Origin: Schistosoma mansoni
Lineage: Eukaryota; Platyhelminthes; Trematoda; Strigeidida; Schistosomatidae
Assembly: GCF_000237925.1 (NCBI RefSeq)
Contig: NC_031498.1
Coordinates: 2,216,229-2,280,228 of the forward strand
Direction: 5' to 3'
Length of the DNA: 64,000 bases
The translations under genes were made by a program, and so were the position numbers. Under the pieces are notes generated by a model. The model saw only the letters and a list, made by a program, of their open reading frames with translations. It did no database searches and was not told the DNA's origin. Positions 49,161 through 60,554 of this stretch are shown one piece after another (within the stretch, counting starts at the first letter, position 1; the number at the start of each line of letters is the position of its first letter).

Positions 49161-50716
49161 TTGTCGACAGAAACTCAATGCATGGAAATTATTAATAACG
49201 TCTATTAGCTTTAATATTTTGATTCTCTAACAAATCTAATTTCTTTATAAGCTAAAGTATCATCATTTTTTGACACTTGTAAGGGAAAATCTGTGGAATT
49301 TCTATATGTGCCTTATTTATTGCTATCATTTTCCCATAATAGACCAGTAACTTCACCAGGTAAAGAGTAATTAATAGATACAGATCATGCTTAACTCCTA
49401 ATTACGAAAGCAATTTTTGTTAACTATTGGAAGCGCAATTAATCATCAAACTGCGAATTAATATTTTACTTTCATAGAAACAAACAAAACTAAAAATGGT
49501 TTTCCGACAAATGAATAACTTTCTACTCATGATCAATTCCTGAACTGTTAATTAAATAGTTTGTTCTGATGAGCATTTTGTTAATACTTAGTATGAAAAA
49601 AACCCTGCTAATTACCAACTCAAAAAATAACACGATATAAGAGAAATTTTTGTCATCTACTATGGTTACGTATCGATAGTGATTATATTGATTCGGTATT
49701 GTGTGCATCATTCTGAAGAATTTTGAAGGTTTTGGCTACTTACTAAATTGTAGTAGTATAGTAAGGATTTAGAAATTCTATATGAAAGAAGGCAACACAG
49801 CTAAGAAAATTTTCTTTTCGACGATTTTATTTAATTAAACTGTAAAATCGTATTTCTAGTTAATTGTACTACTGATTAGGTGATAATGTTAATCGATACT
49901 ATATTAGTGAATTTTGACTGCTCCATTAACTAATTTCTTGACTAAAGCCTTCAAACTAACTGCTTTCGGGAGACTACACTACTCATTACAACAGGTTTCT
50001 ATTCTGGTGGATGGCAGACTAATACTCAAAACATTAGACGTAAAATAAATTTAATTAAAAGCCATTTGAAACTTAAGCAACTGAAAGTTCCGTTTATCCC
50101 AGATTTCAGATCATGCAAATCCCGATGTGACTCTCAGATCAACTAGCTATTGATTGCAGTTTCGAAAATATCTAAGAATAAATTTTCTTGTTGTGCTTCT
50201 CAGAACAAGTGAATTACTGATTAATCATTCGGCTGAGCACTAAGTTTATGAAAAGATTCTTAGTATTATTGTAGCTTTTGAGTAATTTAAACAATCGTAT
50301 AGTTACCTTATGATAAAACCATCGAATTCTCATTTAGTATGTAAGGATTTAAAATACCATTCCAAATGTGAGAATCGTTGTTAAATCTAATAAATGAATT
50401 TGAAATATGAAAATATACCTTGATATTTAATTTGACAGTAACGATAGAACCTTTCAGTAAAGAGGTTTAATCTATATTTATTTGCAGAAATCCTTTATTA
50501 AGTAAGGAAACCGGCTGCACATACTTGATGACTAGTGAATAATCCTCATAAATAATAGATTGCTCAGAATTACTACAAAACCCAAGCCACATTCTTTCAT
50601 ACTCAACGAATACCATACTAATTTAATACAAATGATATAGCCCTGCATAGACATCACACCGAAATAAATCAATATAATATTGAACAAGAATTACAATTAG
50701 TTACAACGTAATTTCG
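49161..50716. other. AT-rich stretch, nothing recognised
   Basis: No supported coding exon, RNA gene or repeat family. Confidence 0.4.
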
Positions 50717-51593
50717 CCTTTTTATCTTGTATCAATGTGGAATATTAAACAATAAACACTGACCTTATAAAAAATCAAAAAGCAGACTTAGTCACCATTT
50801 TACGCTGAACACAAAGTGCTTTTAACTTATCAGTATAGGGTTATGGAGAATAATGAATTTTATTGATTGCATTAAGCAATCCAATGGGCTATTCACTTGA
50901 TTACTATCTACTTTACGTTCCTATTCCGTTATGATTAAGATATAGTGAACATTACAGCCAATATAATGACATCGATTATTGTTAAGAGATTAGTTGAATA
51001 TACTCTCTTTCTTGTGCTCAACATTGAATACGAATGAAAAAACTAAATATATGAAATATGAATTTAAGTGTTTGGAAGGATTTCCTTCTTCGTCTTCTTC
51101 TGAAAACTGGAGCTTTTAGATTTGATTTTTCAAATTTTCGAAACATACACTATACTCATATGATAAATTATTGTCAGATAAACATCCGGTACAATCAAAA
51201 AAATGAGGATGAAAACGTAAAAATCATAAAGGGAAGAACATAAAAAAACAAAGGAATTGATTTATATTTAACGAGAAAGCGGTATATCGCCTGATATCAA
51301 TTGACAAATAAAAACAGGCGACGACTATTTTTTTTCTTTCTTACTGATAGGACGTAAATAATATAATCACTTAATAGATATATTTGGAAGTCAAGGTCAC
51401 ACATGTAGATAAGATTGGACATAAAGAGTGAATGTGAGTATGTATTTATGTATTGTTTTTGTAATATTTTCTCCATTAGTACCACTATTTTGAAAGATAA
51501 GCACAAACAATAACTTAATCGGCTAGAAATATATACAACGATAATGTTCAGAAGCTTTATTGCTTTTAAGAATTATGAAAATCACTATAAAAT

Positions 51594-51963
51594 GTCGTAA
51601 TGAAAGATCGATAGTGACTAACAGTGGAATCCAGGACACGCATTTCGTCCTATTTGGGACTCATCAGCTGGATGTACCTGCATCTGAGTTGATGTTCACT
51701 CTGGGACTCGAACCCAGTACCTTTAGCTTCAAACGCCATCGTGTTATCCACTCAGCTTTTGAGTCCTGATACCCACTTGCTTGTGCAATGGGGTGAAGTT
51801 TAAATTCACTTGGTATTTTTGTTTGAATCCATCTTTGCTTATAATGCTTGTGACTTAAGTCAATATCGAGGCAATACGCACAGTATGCACATATGCCAAT
51901 TAGAGACTGACCAGTTGCAGTCCTAAACATCAATGGGAATATTCAAACAAACAATACCAAGTG
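51594..51963 (-). mobile_element. Full-length hammerhead SINE family 1, 370 bp, with target duplication
   Basis: Flanked by AATCACTATAAAAT (51580..51593) and AATCATTATAAAAT (51964..51977), 13 of 14 identical. On -: the head ATTCACTTGGTATTG..., a 5' module with GACTGCAACTGGTCAGTCTC, and an internal repeat of the head near 51800..51835. Then comes the tRNA-like segment (A box GCTGAGTGGATAACACG, B box GGTTCGAGTCC), ribozyme and tail. This is the best reference copy of the family here. Confidence 0.85.
51629..51673 (-). ncRNA. Hammerhead ribozyme (SINE family 1), core intact
   Basis: ATCCAG, CTGATGA, GTCC-CAAATA-GGAC, GAAATGC-GTGTC, CTGGAT. Stem I pairs fully over six bases, stem II over four, and stem III is very short. 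Cleavage is expected after GTC. All conserved bases are present. An identical motif is at 48227..48271. Confidence 0.85.
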
Positions 51964-51977
51964 AATCATTATAAAAT

Positions 51978-52852
51978 AGTTTAATAGTTTAGTTGTACAT
52001 CCTGTGAAACATTACTTCCCATACTGGTTCACTTTTGAAAAGCTTGTATCTAACATATACATGAATATCATAGAACCGACTGATTAAACTATAAAATGAT
52101 ATAATCAGAGTACATGTAATTTAGTTAAAAATATATTCTGATTATCATTGTTACTTTAATAATCGTTTTACGAAACATTTTCTGCTGGATTGCTGATTAT
52201 ATTGGTGCTAATCACTACATACGATTTGCTTAACAGGTGTTATGTAAACAAATGCTTTCAATTGTTTTTTTAGTGATACTAACTGTAATTTTTATTGCAT
52301 ATTCGTTTTCGTAACTATCACTACTGGGTTCCTAATTAGTTGTTTAGTCTTATATCGATCCTTTCAATATAGTATAGGTATCATTATGTCAAGCTTTGTA
52401 ATATCCCTAGATTCGTATAATCAGACTTTTAAGGATTATGCAACCAGTTTTATGTGTAGATATTTCCCTGTAGAACATAGCAAGATTCTGAATTGTAACA
52501 TGTATTAGTGTGTGTTGTATCTTATTTTTAGATTTACAAGCCTTATCACAATGTAGTTTATTTAAAAAGGTTTTGTAATTTACAACTCGAACAGAATCGG
52601 CCATAGGAAACAATACTCTCATTTATAACAACATAGAATACATTATGTGGTCAAGTATGGACATCACCATGAAGTCTCGAGCTACGAGAAAAAAAATTCG
52701 ATTCTTCATGATTTTAAGAAGCTTCCAGTTAATATCATGTCATGACAACTGTATCATGCATAAACATGATTTGTATAAAATAAAACAATAAAAATCAATT
52801 TTTATGCCATAAATGTTTTTCAATGTTAAGCTTTTTATAGAAGGAAAAAAAA
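51978..52852. other. Spacer between SINE and CR1 element, nothing recognised
   Basis: AT-rich, no supported gene. Confidence 0.4.
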
Positions 52853-53117
52853 GGCGCGCGCTATTTAAAAGGACAGTGGTATTGTTTCTCGTTGAGTTAA
52901 ATTTACTGTTTTGATCGTAAATTACGTATCAAAACTACCGTTTACACTTTAATTGAATTTATTTCAGTTAACGTGACATTGTATTTGTGTGTTTTGATCC
53001 TGCTTTTGTGTATTTACTGCATCAAAGCATTCTTGGTCGACTGCGGCTTGTTTATTTGATTAAGGTTGTGATTTGTCTTACATATCTACCTTGCCTATCA
53101 TTTTGCTTCATTCTAAG

Positions 53118-54357
53118 ATGGTCGGCTCTGTACACAAGTGTGGACAGCCATATTGCTTATTCCCCGTGGAAGAAGGGATGCAATGTGACGAATGTAAGAA
53201 GTGGTTTCACAAAATGTGCACCCGCTTAAGCCCTGATGCCTATAAAAGGTGCTCGAAACCAAATTCTCATTGGCTCTGTATGTTTTGTCGCTCAAGCAAG
53301 ACATTACTCATTCAGGAAGCCATTAGCCTTCTAGCGTTAGCTAAAAAGGTCGACGTAGGCCGTGCCGGCAACATGGATACTGATAACGAAGATTGTATCA
53401 GTGTCGTAAATGCTGCCATGGCAGGTACCAGACACCCAATTTTGCAACATGAAGCAAAAATTTCTACTCCGATACAACCAATGAAAGCCATGCCATTAAG
53501 TACTGAGGGACCAGTTGCTTTAGCAGCGACTGAGGACCCGGCTAGAACCACTCGTCCAGAGTAGTTCCAATCTGGATGCTGAGACTAGTGGGAAATGGAT
53601 TACGCAGAAACGTAAAAGAGACGGAAAAATACCCGAAGAAAGCGCGCGTATAGTCGATAAGTCCTCGTTGGACTCACGTCCTGAGCATCAGGCAACTCCG
53701 CTCAAGTCCAAATGTAGGAAAATATTTAATACTGTTGTGGATGGGAACAGTTTAACTTCACCAAATGTTGTTGTGAGTCACTCGCTCGACCCACATGACA
53801 CTGTTATAAAGAAAGCTAACAGTAAGAAGCCGGTAGCTAACCGGCAGGATCTGACATCACGGTCGAAGGCCGTGAACACGACTTTTAAGGAAGTTAAACA
53901 GGTGCCTAGTGTAATCATCTGGAACTTGGAAGAATCGAAAGACACCGATCCCGCTAAGAGACATGCCCACGACCTGCAGTTAGTGGGATCTCTCATCAGA
54001 AATATACTGCACGATGAGGTCCCAGGGGTACATATCTCGAAAGTCATCAGACTCGGTAAATATGTTGGAGGCGAAACCCAACAGAGAAGGATCCTTAAGT
54101 TAGTACTTGGTAATTTTGAGGAAAGGGACGTGGTACTAAATAACGCACGCAAAACTCGTGACTCAAACATTCGTATTCGACCTGAATGGCCACTTGAGGA
54201 TCGGATCAAGTGGAAGAATGCCCTAACAGAGTTAAAAACTCGAAAGCTAAACGGTGAAGCGAACCTTACGATTAAAGGTTTTCGGGTAGTCAGGTCTTGG
54301 AAGCCAATGCTTCCGAGACCTGTGTGGTTAGAACGTATGTCTCTAAAAACACCTTAA
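53118..54357 (+). pseudogene. CR1 ORF1 (PHD-like finger, coiled/RRM-like region), frameshifted
   Basis: From the ATG at 53118: a zinc finger of PHD type (CGQPYC, CDECKKWFHKMC, HWLCMFC) in the first 60 residues, then a spacer of low complexity. The frame hits TAG near 53562 and continues in another frame (SSNLDAETSGKWITQKRKRD). It then covers a conserved region VPSVIIWNLEESKD, VSKVIRLGK-like and RPEWPLEDRIKWKN to 54357. ORF1 proteins of this type bind element RNA and act as nucleic-acid chaperones. One frameshift (about 53555) splits it. Confidence 0.75.
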
Positions 54358-57130
54358 ATGTGTGTTACACGAATGCCCGTAGTCTTCAGAATAAGATGTC
54401 TGAACTAAGTTTGATGGTAGACGAATTAAATCCGGATATAATTGTTATCACCGAAACTTGGCTCACTGTAGATATAGACTGTTCTCCAGTCATTTCAGGC
54501 TACATCTGTATCAGAAGTGATAGAGTTAGAAGTCGAAAGGGAGGAGGCATAATATTATATGTTAGGGACCACTTCCGCATAAACTCGATCATATCGGAGG
54601 CGCATGTAAGTGGTACGTGTGAGGTAGTATGTTGTACAATTAGGTCTAGAAACGGGTTAGTGACGATAGGAGGAATATATCGTAGTCCGTGTTGTCTCGC
54701 TGACGACTTTATCCTAAGACACGTCTGTTCTTGGAGTAAAGCAGAATGTTGTCTCATCGTTGGAGACTTCAATGCACCTTATATAAACTGGATAGAGCTC
54801 ACAGCTCCAGGTGGGGGTTTCGATAGCGTCCTTCTGTCATCAATTATTCAATGTGCACCTCTACAATGTATCGTTAAGCCGACGCATATAGACTTGGAAC
54901 ATAATCCGTCATTGATAGACCTTGTCCTCACACACCACTGTGAAGATATCGTCGACATTCAACACCTTCCCCCACTGGTGAATAGTGACCATGTCGTACT
55001 TTCCTTTAAGTTCCGGATACATGGTATAGAATTTGCATCTGCTCCACCCCGTCCTAATATCTGGAGAGCTAATATTCCGGCAATCAGGGACTATGTTATC
55101 TCGATTGACTGGTCGGTCGATGCTGATGGATCGATTGATGATGCATGGAATAGGTTTAAGTCTACGTTCGAATCCGTAACTCAACCGTTTATCCCATGGT
55201 CAGCACGTAAGCTATCATATTGCCCTCCATGGATTAATAAGGAAATCCGGAAGCTGTTGAAGCGTAGGAAACACTTCTGGGACTTATTCTTGTCAACAGG
55301 TCAGGCATCATTTAAGTGCGAATATAAAAAAATCCGGAATATATGTAAAAAGACCATAGCTAAATCCCGCATGGCTTACGAACGACAGTTGGCATACGAT
55401 AGCCGTACCTGTCCAAAGCGACTGTTTACGTACGTTAAAAGGCGGACGAAACGTAGTGATGGTATCCCCTCATTACTGTTAAGCGAAAATTCAGCTTTAT
55501 TGGCTGAATCTGATCTAGCGAAAGCGGAGACATTTGCTAACTATTTCAGTGAAGTCTACTCTACGTGTAGTGTTACAACTACTTGTCCCGTTGGCAATGA
55601 GATACCAGCCATAGGACCTTTACACGTGACAGAGGATATTGTTCTTCCTTTGATAACTAACCTAATACCTTGTAAGATACCGGGCCCCGATGGGTTACAC
55701 CCACGTTTGCTGTCGTCGCTTGCGGACATTATCTCAAGACCGCTCACGACGCTCTTCAACATGTCCCTTTCACAGGCTCAACTACCTAGAGACTGGAAAG
55801 ACGCCATAGTTAGTCCTATATTTAAGGATGTTCAGAGACGGATCGTATCTAACTACCGACCTGTTAGCCTGACCAGTATAGTAGTTAAGTTACTTGAAAA
55901 ATTAATTCGGGCTAAGCTACTGAGTCACATAGATTCGTACAATCTGTTAACTCCCGAGCAACATGGGTTTCGTAACAAGCATTCATGCTTGACTAACTTA
56001 CTCATTGCGAGAGAGGATTGGACAGCTGTCCTAGACAACGGCCTGTCTGTCGACGTGATATTCATAGATTTTAGCAAAGCGTTTGTAAGGTTTCACACTT
56101 AGGTCTTATGCAAAAGCTCTCGAGCTTTGGAATAACAGGTGCTATACAGGAATGGATAGGAAGCTTCTTATGTGACCGCAGACGGAGAGTAAGGGTCAAT
56201 GGAACGCTATCCGAATGGAAACCGGTCAAAAGTGGTGTACCCCAAGGCACCATCTTGGGCCCTTTACTTTTCCTTCTGTATATTAATGAACTACCTTTAC
56301 TACTTAAGTCGTCAACGTTATTGTTTGCGGATGATGTTAAAATCTGGAGAACAATAAGAAATGAGACTGATCGATGTTATCTGCAAGCAGATTTAGACGA
56401 ATTAGTTAGGTGGGCTCATGATTGGGGCCTGGAAGTTAATTCCAGGAAGAGCGTGTTCATGCACATCGGGCACAATATTAGTTACCATTATACCATTAAT
56501 GGTACATCTCTGCCACGCGTTCAAGAGCACAAAGACTTAGGAGTAATTATAAGTCACGACTTAAAAACTACTACGCACTGCAATGCGGTTGCTTCCAAAG
56601 GCTATCGTGCGCTATGGTCGCTTCGCAGAGCATTTAAATGCTTCGACGAGGATATGTTTCGAATTTTATATCCCACCTATGTAAGGCCACACTTAGAATA
56701 CTGTATCCAAGCAGCTAGCCCTTGTCTGATAAAGGATACTAAATCGCTTGAGCGTGTCCAGCGTGTAGGGACAAAATTAGTAAAGGGTCTTTATAAACTC
56801 CCTTACGATGAGCGTTTAAAACGTCTAAACCTTTTCCTCTTATCTTATCGTAGGACGCGAGGTGACCTTATACTGGCATTTCGTATCTTTAATTATGATC
56901 TGGGTGTTAATATGTCTTATCTTTTTGCTCCCTCCAGCACTAATAATCTCCGGGGTCATAGCAAGAAGGTTCTGAAACCGCGATCTAATAAACTAAAGAT
57001 GGGGTCCCGTTTTTCTCATCGAGTGGTCAATGACTGGAACGCTTTACCAGAACAAGTGGTTTCAGCACCATCAGTGAACATTTTCAAAAAGAAGCTAGAC
57101 CTTCACTGGAAGGAAATCTGTCAGGATTAA
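54297..57130 (+). pseudogene. CR1 ORF2: endonuclease plus reverse transcriptase, one frameshift
   Basis: The first part (to 56102) has an AP-type endonuclease with NARSLQNK, ITETWL, GIYRSPC, GDFNAPYINW and NSDHVVLSF. The RT palm start follows with PGPDGLHPRLLSS, NYRPVSLTSI, EQHGFRNKHS and FIDFSKAF. A one-base deletion near 56085 shifts the frame directly after SKAF. The second part (56108..57130) continues with GVPQGTILGPLLFLLYINEL, the catalytic FADDVKIW, a thumb region, and WNALPEQVVSAPSVNIFKKK near the end. Together about 940 residues, the usual size for the family. Catalytic residues of both domains are present. ORF2 opens while ORF1 is still open (overlap 54297..54357). Confidence 0.85.
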
Positions 57131-57837
57131 CACAGGTTCATCAACCTACTATCCTCATTACTGAAGACTGAAGACTGAAATTATAAGACATATCGATGAG
57201 AGAATTTCTCCTTTGAAACTGAATTTCAGACATTCACACTAAAAAAACAGATATTTCAGACTTTTCTCTACATATCAACTAAAGTGTAAGTTACTACTGA
57301 ACGATTCATACAGTTGTATACTAATGAAAATTAGCTGTTAATTTAATAAGTTGATGGTATGATTGGAAATACACAAAGAAAAGAAAGAATTCACAGTAGA
57401 TGGTTACTAAAGTTGACTACAGAAAAAAAGCATTGAAACGTCATTCAAAATCATAATACAAAACAAATGTGGCAGATAAAATTATTAGCACTATCTGATG
57501 CATACTAACAAATCAATAATAAAGGATACAAGGAATTAGAAATGTTAATCTTGCAACTTATTGATCAAAAAAGTGACTTAAATATGTAAGGTTTACTTTC
57601 ACCAGGAAGTGAACTCCTCTATGTTATGCACAATTAGAATAAAACAGCAGTACACTACTTTGTGACTTTTATATATTATAAGCTAGCTAAAATTTATGAA
57701 GAAGGTAACTCTATATTTGATTAATGTACTTTTTATTCCTATCATTCCTACTAGTTTCAAAATAAACCTCACCAATTAGACTGTACATAAATTTATATGA
57801 AAATTATAAGTAAAGATGGAGAGTGGCTGGCAATTGA

Positions 57838-57882
57838 ATCCAGGACACGCATTTCGCCCTATTTGGGACTCGTCAGCTGGAT
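57838..57882 (-). ncRNA. Hammerhead ribozyme (SINE family 1), core intact
   Basis: ATCCAG, CTGACGA, GTCC-CAAATA-GGGC, GAAATGC-GTGTC, CTGGAT. All core bases are present and stem II has one wobble pair. Confidence 0.8.
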
Positions 57883-58004
57883 GTACCTGAATCTCAAAGT
57901 TGATGTTCACTCCGGGACTTGAACCCAGTACTGTTCGCTTCAAATGCCATCGCATTATCTTTTCAGTTACTGAGTCCTGATAGCCACTTGCTTGTGCAAT
58001 GGGG

Positions 58005-58328
58005 TGTTAAGTCGGCTTACAATAAACTCTATCAGAGCCTCCAGAGAGGCTCATAAAGAGCCCAACCAATCAGCGATTAGTTAGAAGCTATGCTACTAAA
58101 ATAATGAGGTCCTGATTGGCTGTTAAACATACTGCTACTATGGAATCTCAAGGTCTTTTAATTACTATAAAACCCCTGTTTTTTCTGTACATAATTGAAC
58201 CTTGTAGTAAAGTGCTTCTCTGATACTCGTGTCTTCTCTCTGGTCTTTCAAGTCGCTGAGTAGTGCTAGCCTGGGGTTATCCGAATAGCTAGGATCCGAA
58301 TAAAGCGTCCACCCTACGAGACATAACA
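58005..58328 (+). mobile_element. Solo LTR, 324 bp, with 5-bp target duplication TGGGG
   Basis: It starts TGTTAAG and ends CATAACA. TGGGG flanks it at 58000..58004 and 58329..58333. It has a TATA box (TATAAAA, 58166..58172) and AATAAA (58299..58304), as in an LTR with U3, R and U5. It inserted into the GCAATGGGGTGAA site of a SINE, whose intact sequence is seen at 51.79 kb. It differs from the 241-bp LTR family. The host element family is not identified. Confidence 0.85.
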
Positions 58329-58582
58329 TGGGGTGAATTTTAAATTTATTCTGTATTGTTTGTTTGAATATTCCCATTGATGTTTAGGACCTCAATCGAT
58401 CAGTCTCTTATCGGTATATGTGCATTCACTCCAAGCCACCATCATCTTTGCTTATAATTCTTGTGACTTAAGTCAATATCGAGGCAATCTACACAGGATT
58501 CACATATGCCAACATGAGATTGATCAATTGCAATCCTAAACATCAATGGGAATATTCAAACAAACAATACCATGTGAATTTA

Positions 58583-59719
58583 TATATAAATTAATTAATT
58601 GACCTATTAGTTTATTAAATATTTAGCTTAAATGAATTTTCACATTACTTTGAATGCTAAAAGTTGATTAGTGTATTGAAAAGTTTCTACTTTCACATAA
58701 CTTTAAAGATAGAGGAACAGATTTCACTAGAAATGGATTCTTAAAACAATGAACATTAGCAAATAAGTCAGTTGATCAACACTAGGAAGAAATCAGTTGA
58801 AAAGAAAAGAAATTAAATCTATCCCTTTTAAATCTAATATAGAAATCTAATATATGAATAAGAAGAAATATTGGCTCACTTTAGTTTGACCTTATGGTTT
58901 ATTGGATTGTTATCCTTTTAGATTATTTTAAATGTTCTACCATCTATTCAGTCTTTATTCATAGATATAAAATCAATTTCTTCCTTTCATTGTTTATCAT
59001 TGAATCATTAAGATAAGAACTTATTTATCAACTTAAAAAAGATAGTATAATGGAAAACGGTATATGAACGGTTTGTAGTTTTAAAAAAATTGTTTATTTC
59101 TACATAGACTTTTTTTCTTTTTTTCATCCTATGTACAGAATTTATGTCGCTGAACATCTGTAATCTTCAAAATAACTGTTGCTACCTATATGGGTCAGTA
59201 ACAGCATTGTCCCAACTACCAATAACCATCAAATTGTAGTAAGTCGTCTAAATTAATAGCCACACTAAAATATGATAGATTGAACTTAACCAACAGCAAG
59301 AAATTAGTTACTTTTCCGTGATTTATGAGTTAAATCAGGTTATACTATTAAGAAATTAATTCTATTGTCCAAACAACTGGTACATTCTAATGAATATAAT
59401 CAGAGATATTTCAGCATAGCTATAAATTTATCTTCAATTCGGTAAACAAAACATTAGTTCGTCCTCAGGTTCAGACTTTCCTCATATTTTCTTATCCATT
59501 TTCAATAAACTATGATGAGCATACATGATTCTTATTTTTACTAATGAACAATTTCAAAAAGTTATATTTTATGCTGTTGGTCAGTACCCAGGCTTATAAG
59601 AGAGCTAAGACTAAATTCGTGTTGAAATGTCGATCGGAAAACATTCCAAACTAACGAATTTGTATATATGTTGATAAAATTCCCCCTGATGTTCAACATA
59701 ATTTCTTTTCTATTGTTAA
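58583..59719. other. AT-rich stretch, nothing recognised
   Basis: No supported coding exon, RNA gene or repeat family. Confidence 0.4.
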
Positions 59720-60150
59720 AAGTAAAGATGTATGGTGTCTAGCAGTGGAATCCCGGTCATGCGTTTCGTCCAATTTGGGGACTCGCTAGCTATATATACC
59801 TGCATCCCACAGTTGATGTCCAATCCGTGACTCAAACCCAATACCGTTCGCTTTAAACGCTATAGTGTTATCCACTTGGTTAATGAGTCCCAATAGCCAG
59901 CTGTTTGTAAAATGGGGTGAAGTTTAGATTTATTACGTATTTGAATATTCTCATTGATGTTTAGGACTGTAATTGATCAGTCTCATGTTGACATATATGC
60001 ATCCTGTGTGGATTGCCTTGAAATTCCCTTTAGTCATATGCATTATAAGCAAAGATGGTGGTGGTTTGGAGTGGATGCACATATACCGACAAGAGATTGA
60101 TCGATTGCAGTCTTAAAAATCAATTGGAAGATCCTAACAAGCAATAGAAA
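59720..60150 (-). mobile_element. Hammerhead SINE family 1 composite, decayed
   Basis: On - the ribozyme (about 59795..59749) reads CTAGCGAGTCCCC...GGACGAAACGC, with CTGA changed to CTAG. The tRNA-like head is at about 59810..59900. Two family heads facing each other follow (about 59935..60055 and 60060..60150). Confidence 0.75.
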
Positions 60151-60554
60151 ATAAATTCATTTCTGTTAGTTCGTCATCATGGCTCTATACTAACATATAT
60201 ATATAATTTACAACAATGAAATTATACTGATCGAATAGTCGCGCTACGTAATAACTATATGACATCAAATCAATTGAAAAATAATATTGAATAATTGAAA
60301 GTTAGAGGATTATAATAATCAAAGCAATTATTCGGAAAATTAAACAGTTATTATAATGCAACATATATAAAGAGAACTAACGAAATATTTTGATAAAAGT
60401 TCAGTATTATAGTAGATATGTAAGAATAAAGAGGCGAATGTTATGGACATGTAAAAATACAAACCGGAAGAAACTAGAAAATTGTCTGAATGTTTTCTAA
60501 AGAACGAGTTTAATCACAGTTCAGCTAAAAACTCATTCCTATACCGATGTCCAA

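Larger units (their letters stand above)
52853..57180 (+). mobile_element. Nearly complete CR1-type non-LTR retrotransposon
   Basis: An element of about 4.3 kb. It has a GC-richer 5' region, ORF1 with a PHD-like zinc finger, ORF2 with endonuclease and reverse transcriptase, and a 3' end of tandem ACTGAAG heptamers (57160..57180). Short 3' tandem repeats instead of poly-A are typical of CR1 elements; SR1 and Perere members are known in schistosomes. The base composition differs clearly from the AT-rich surroundings. Each ORF has one frameshift, so this copy is recent but not autonomous. The 5' boundary (where composition changes near GGCGCGCGC) is approximate, and no target duplication was seen. 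Confidence 0.85.
57790..58582. mobile_element. Composite hammerhead SINE family 1 interrupted by a solo LTR
   Basis: The - strand SINE body with ribozyme and tRNA-like head is at about 57808..58004. The solo LTR occupies 58005..58328. The head part then continues (58329..58440) and meets an inverted head (58440..58582, ending GTGAATTT). AATTTATAT occurs near both outer ends and may be the target duplication. Confidence 0.75.
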
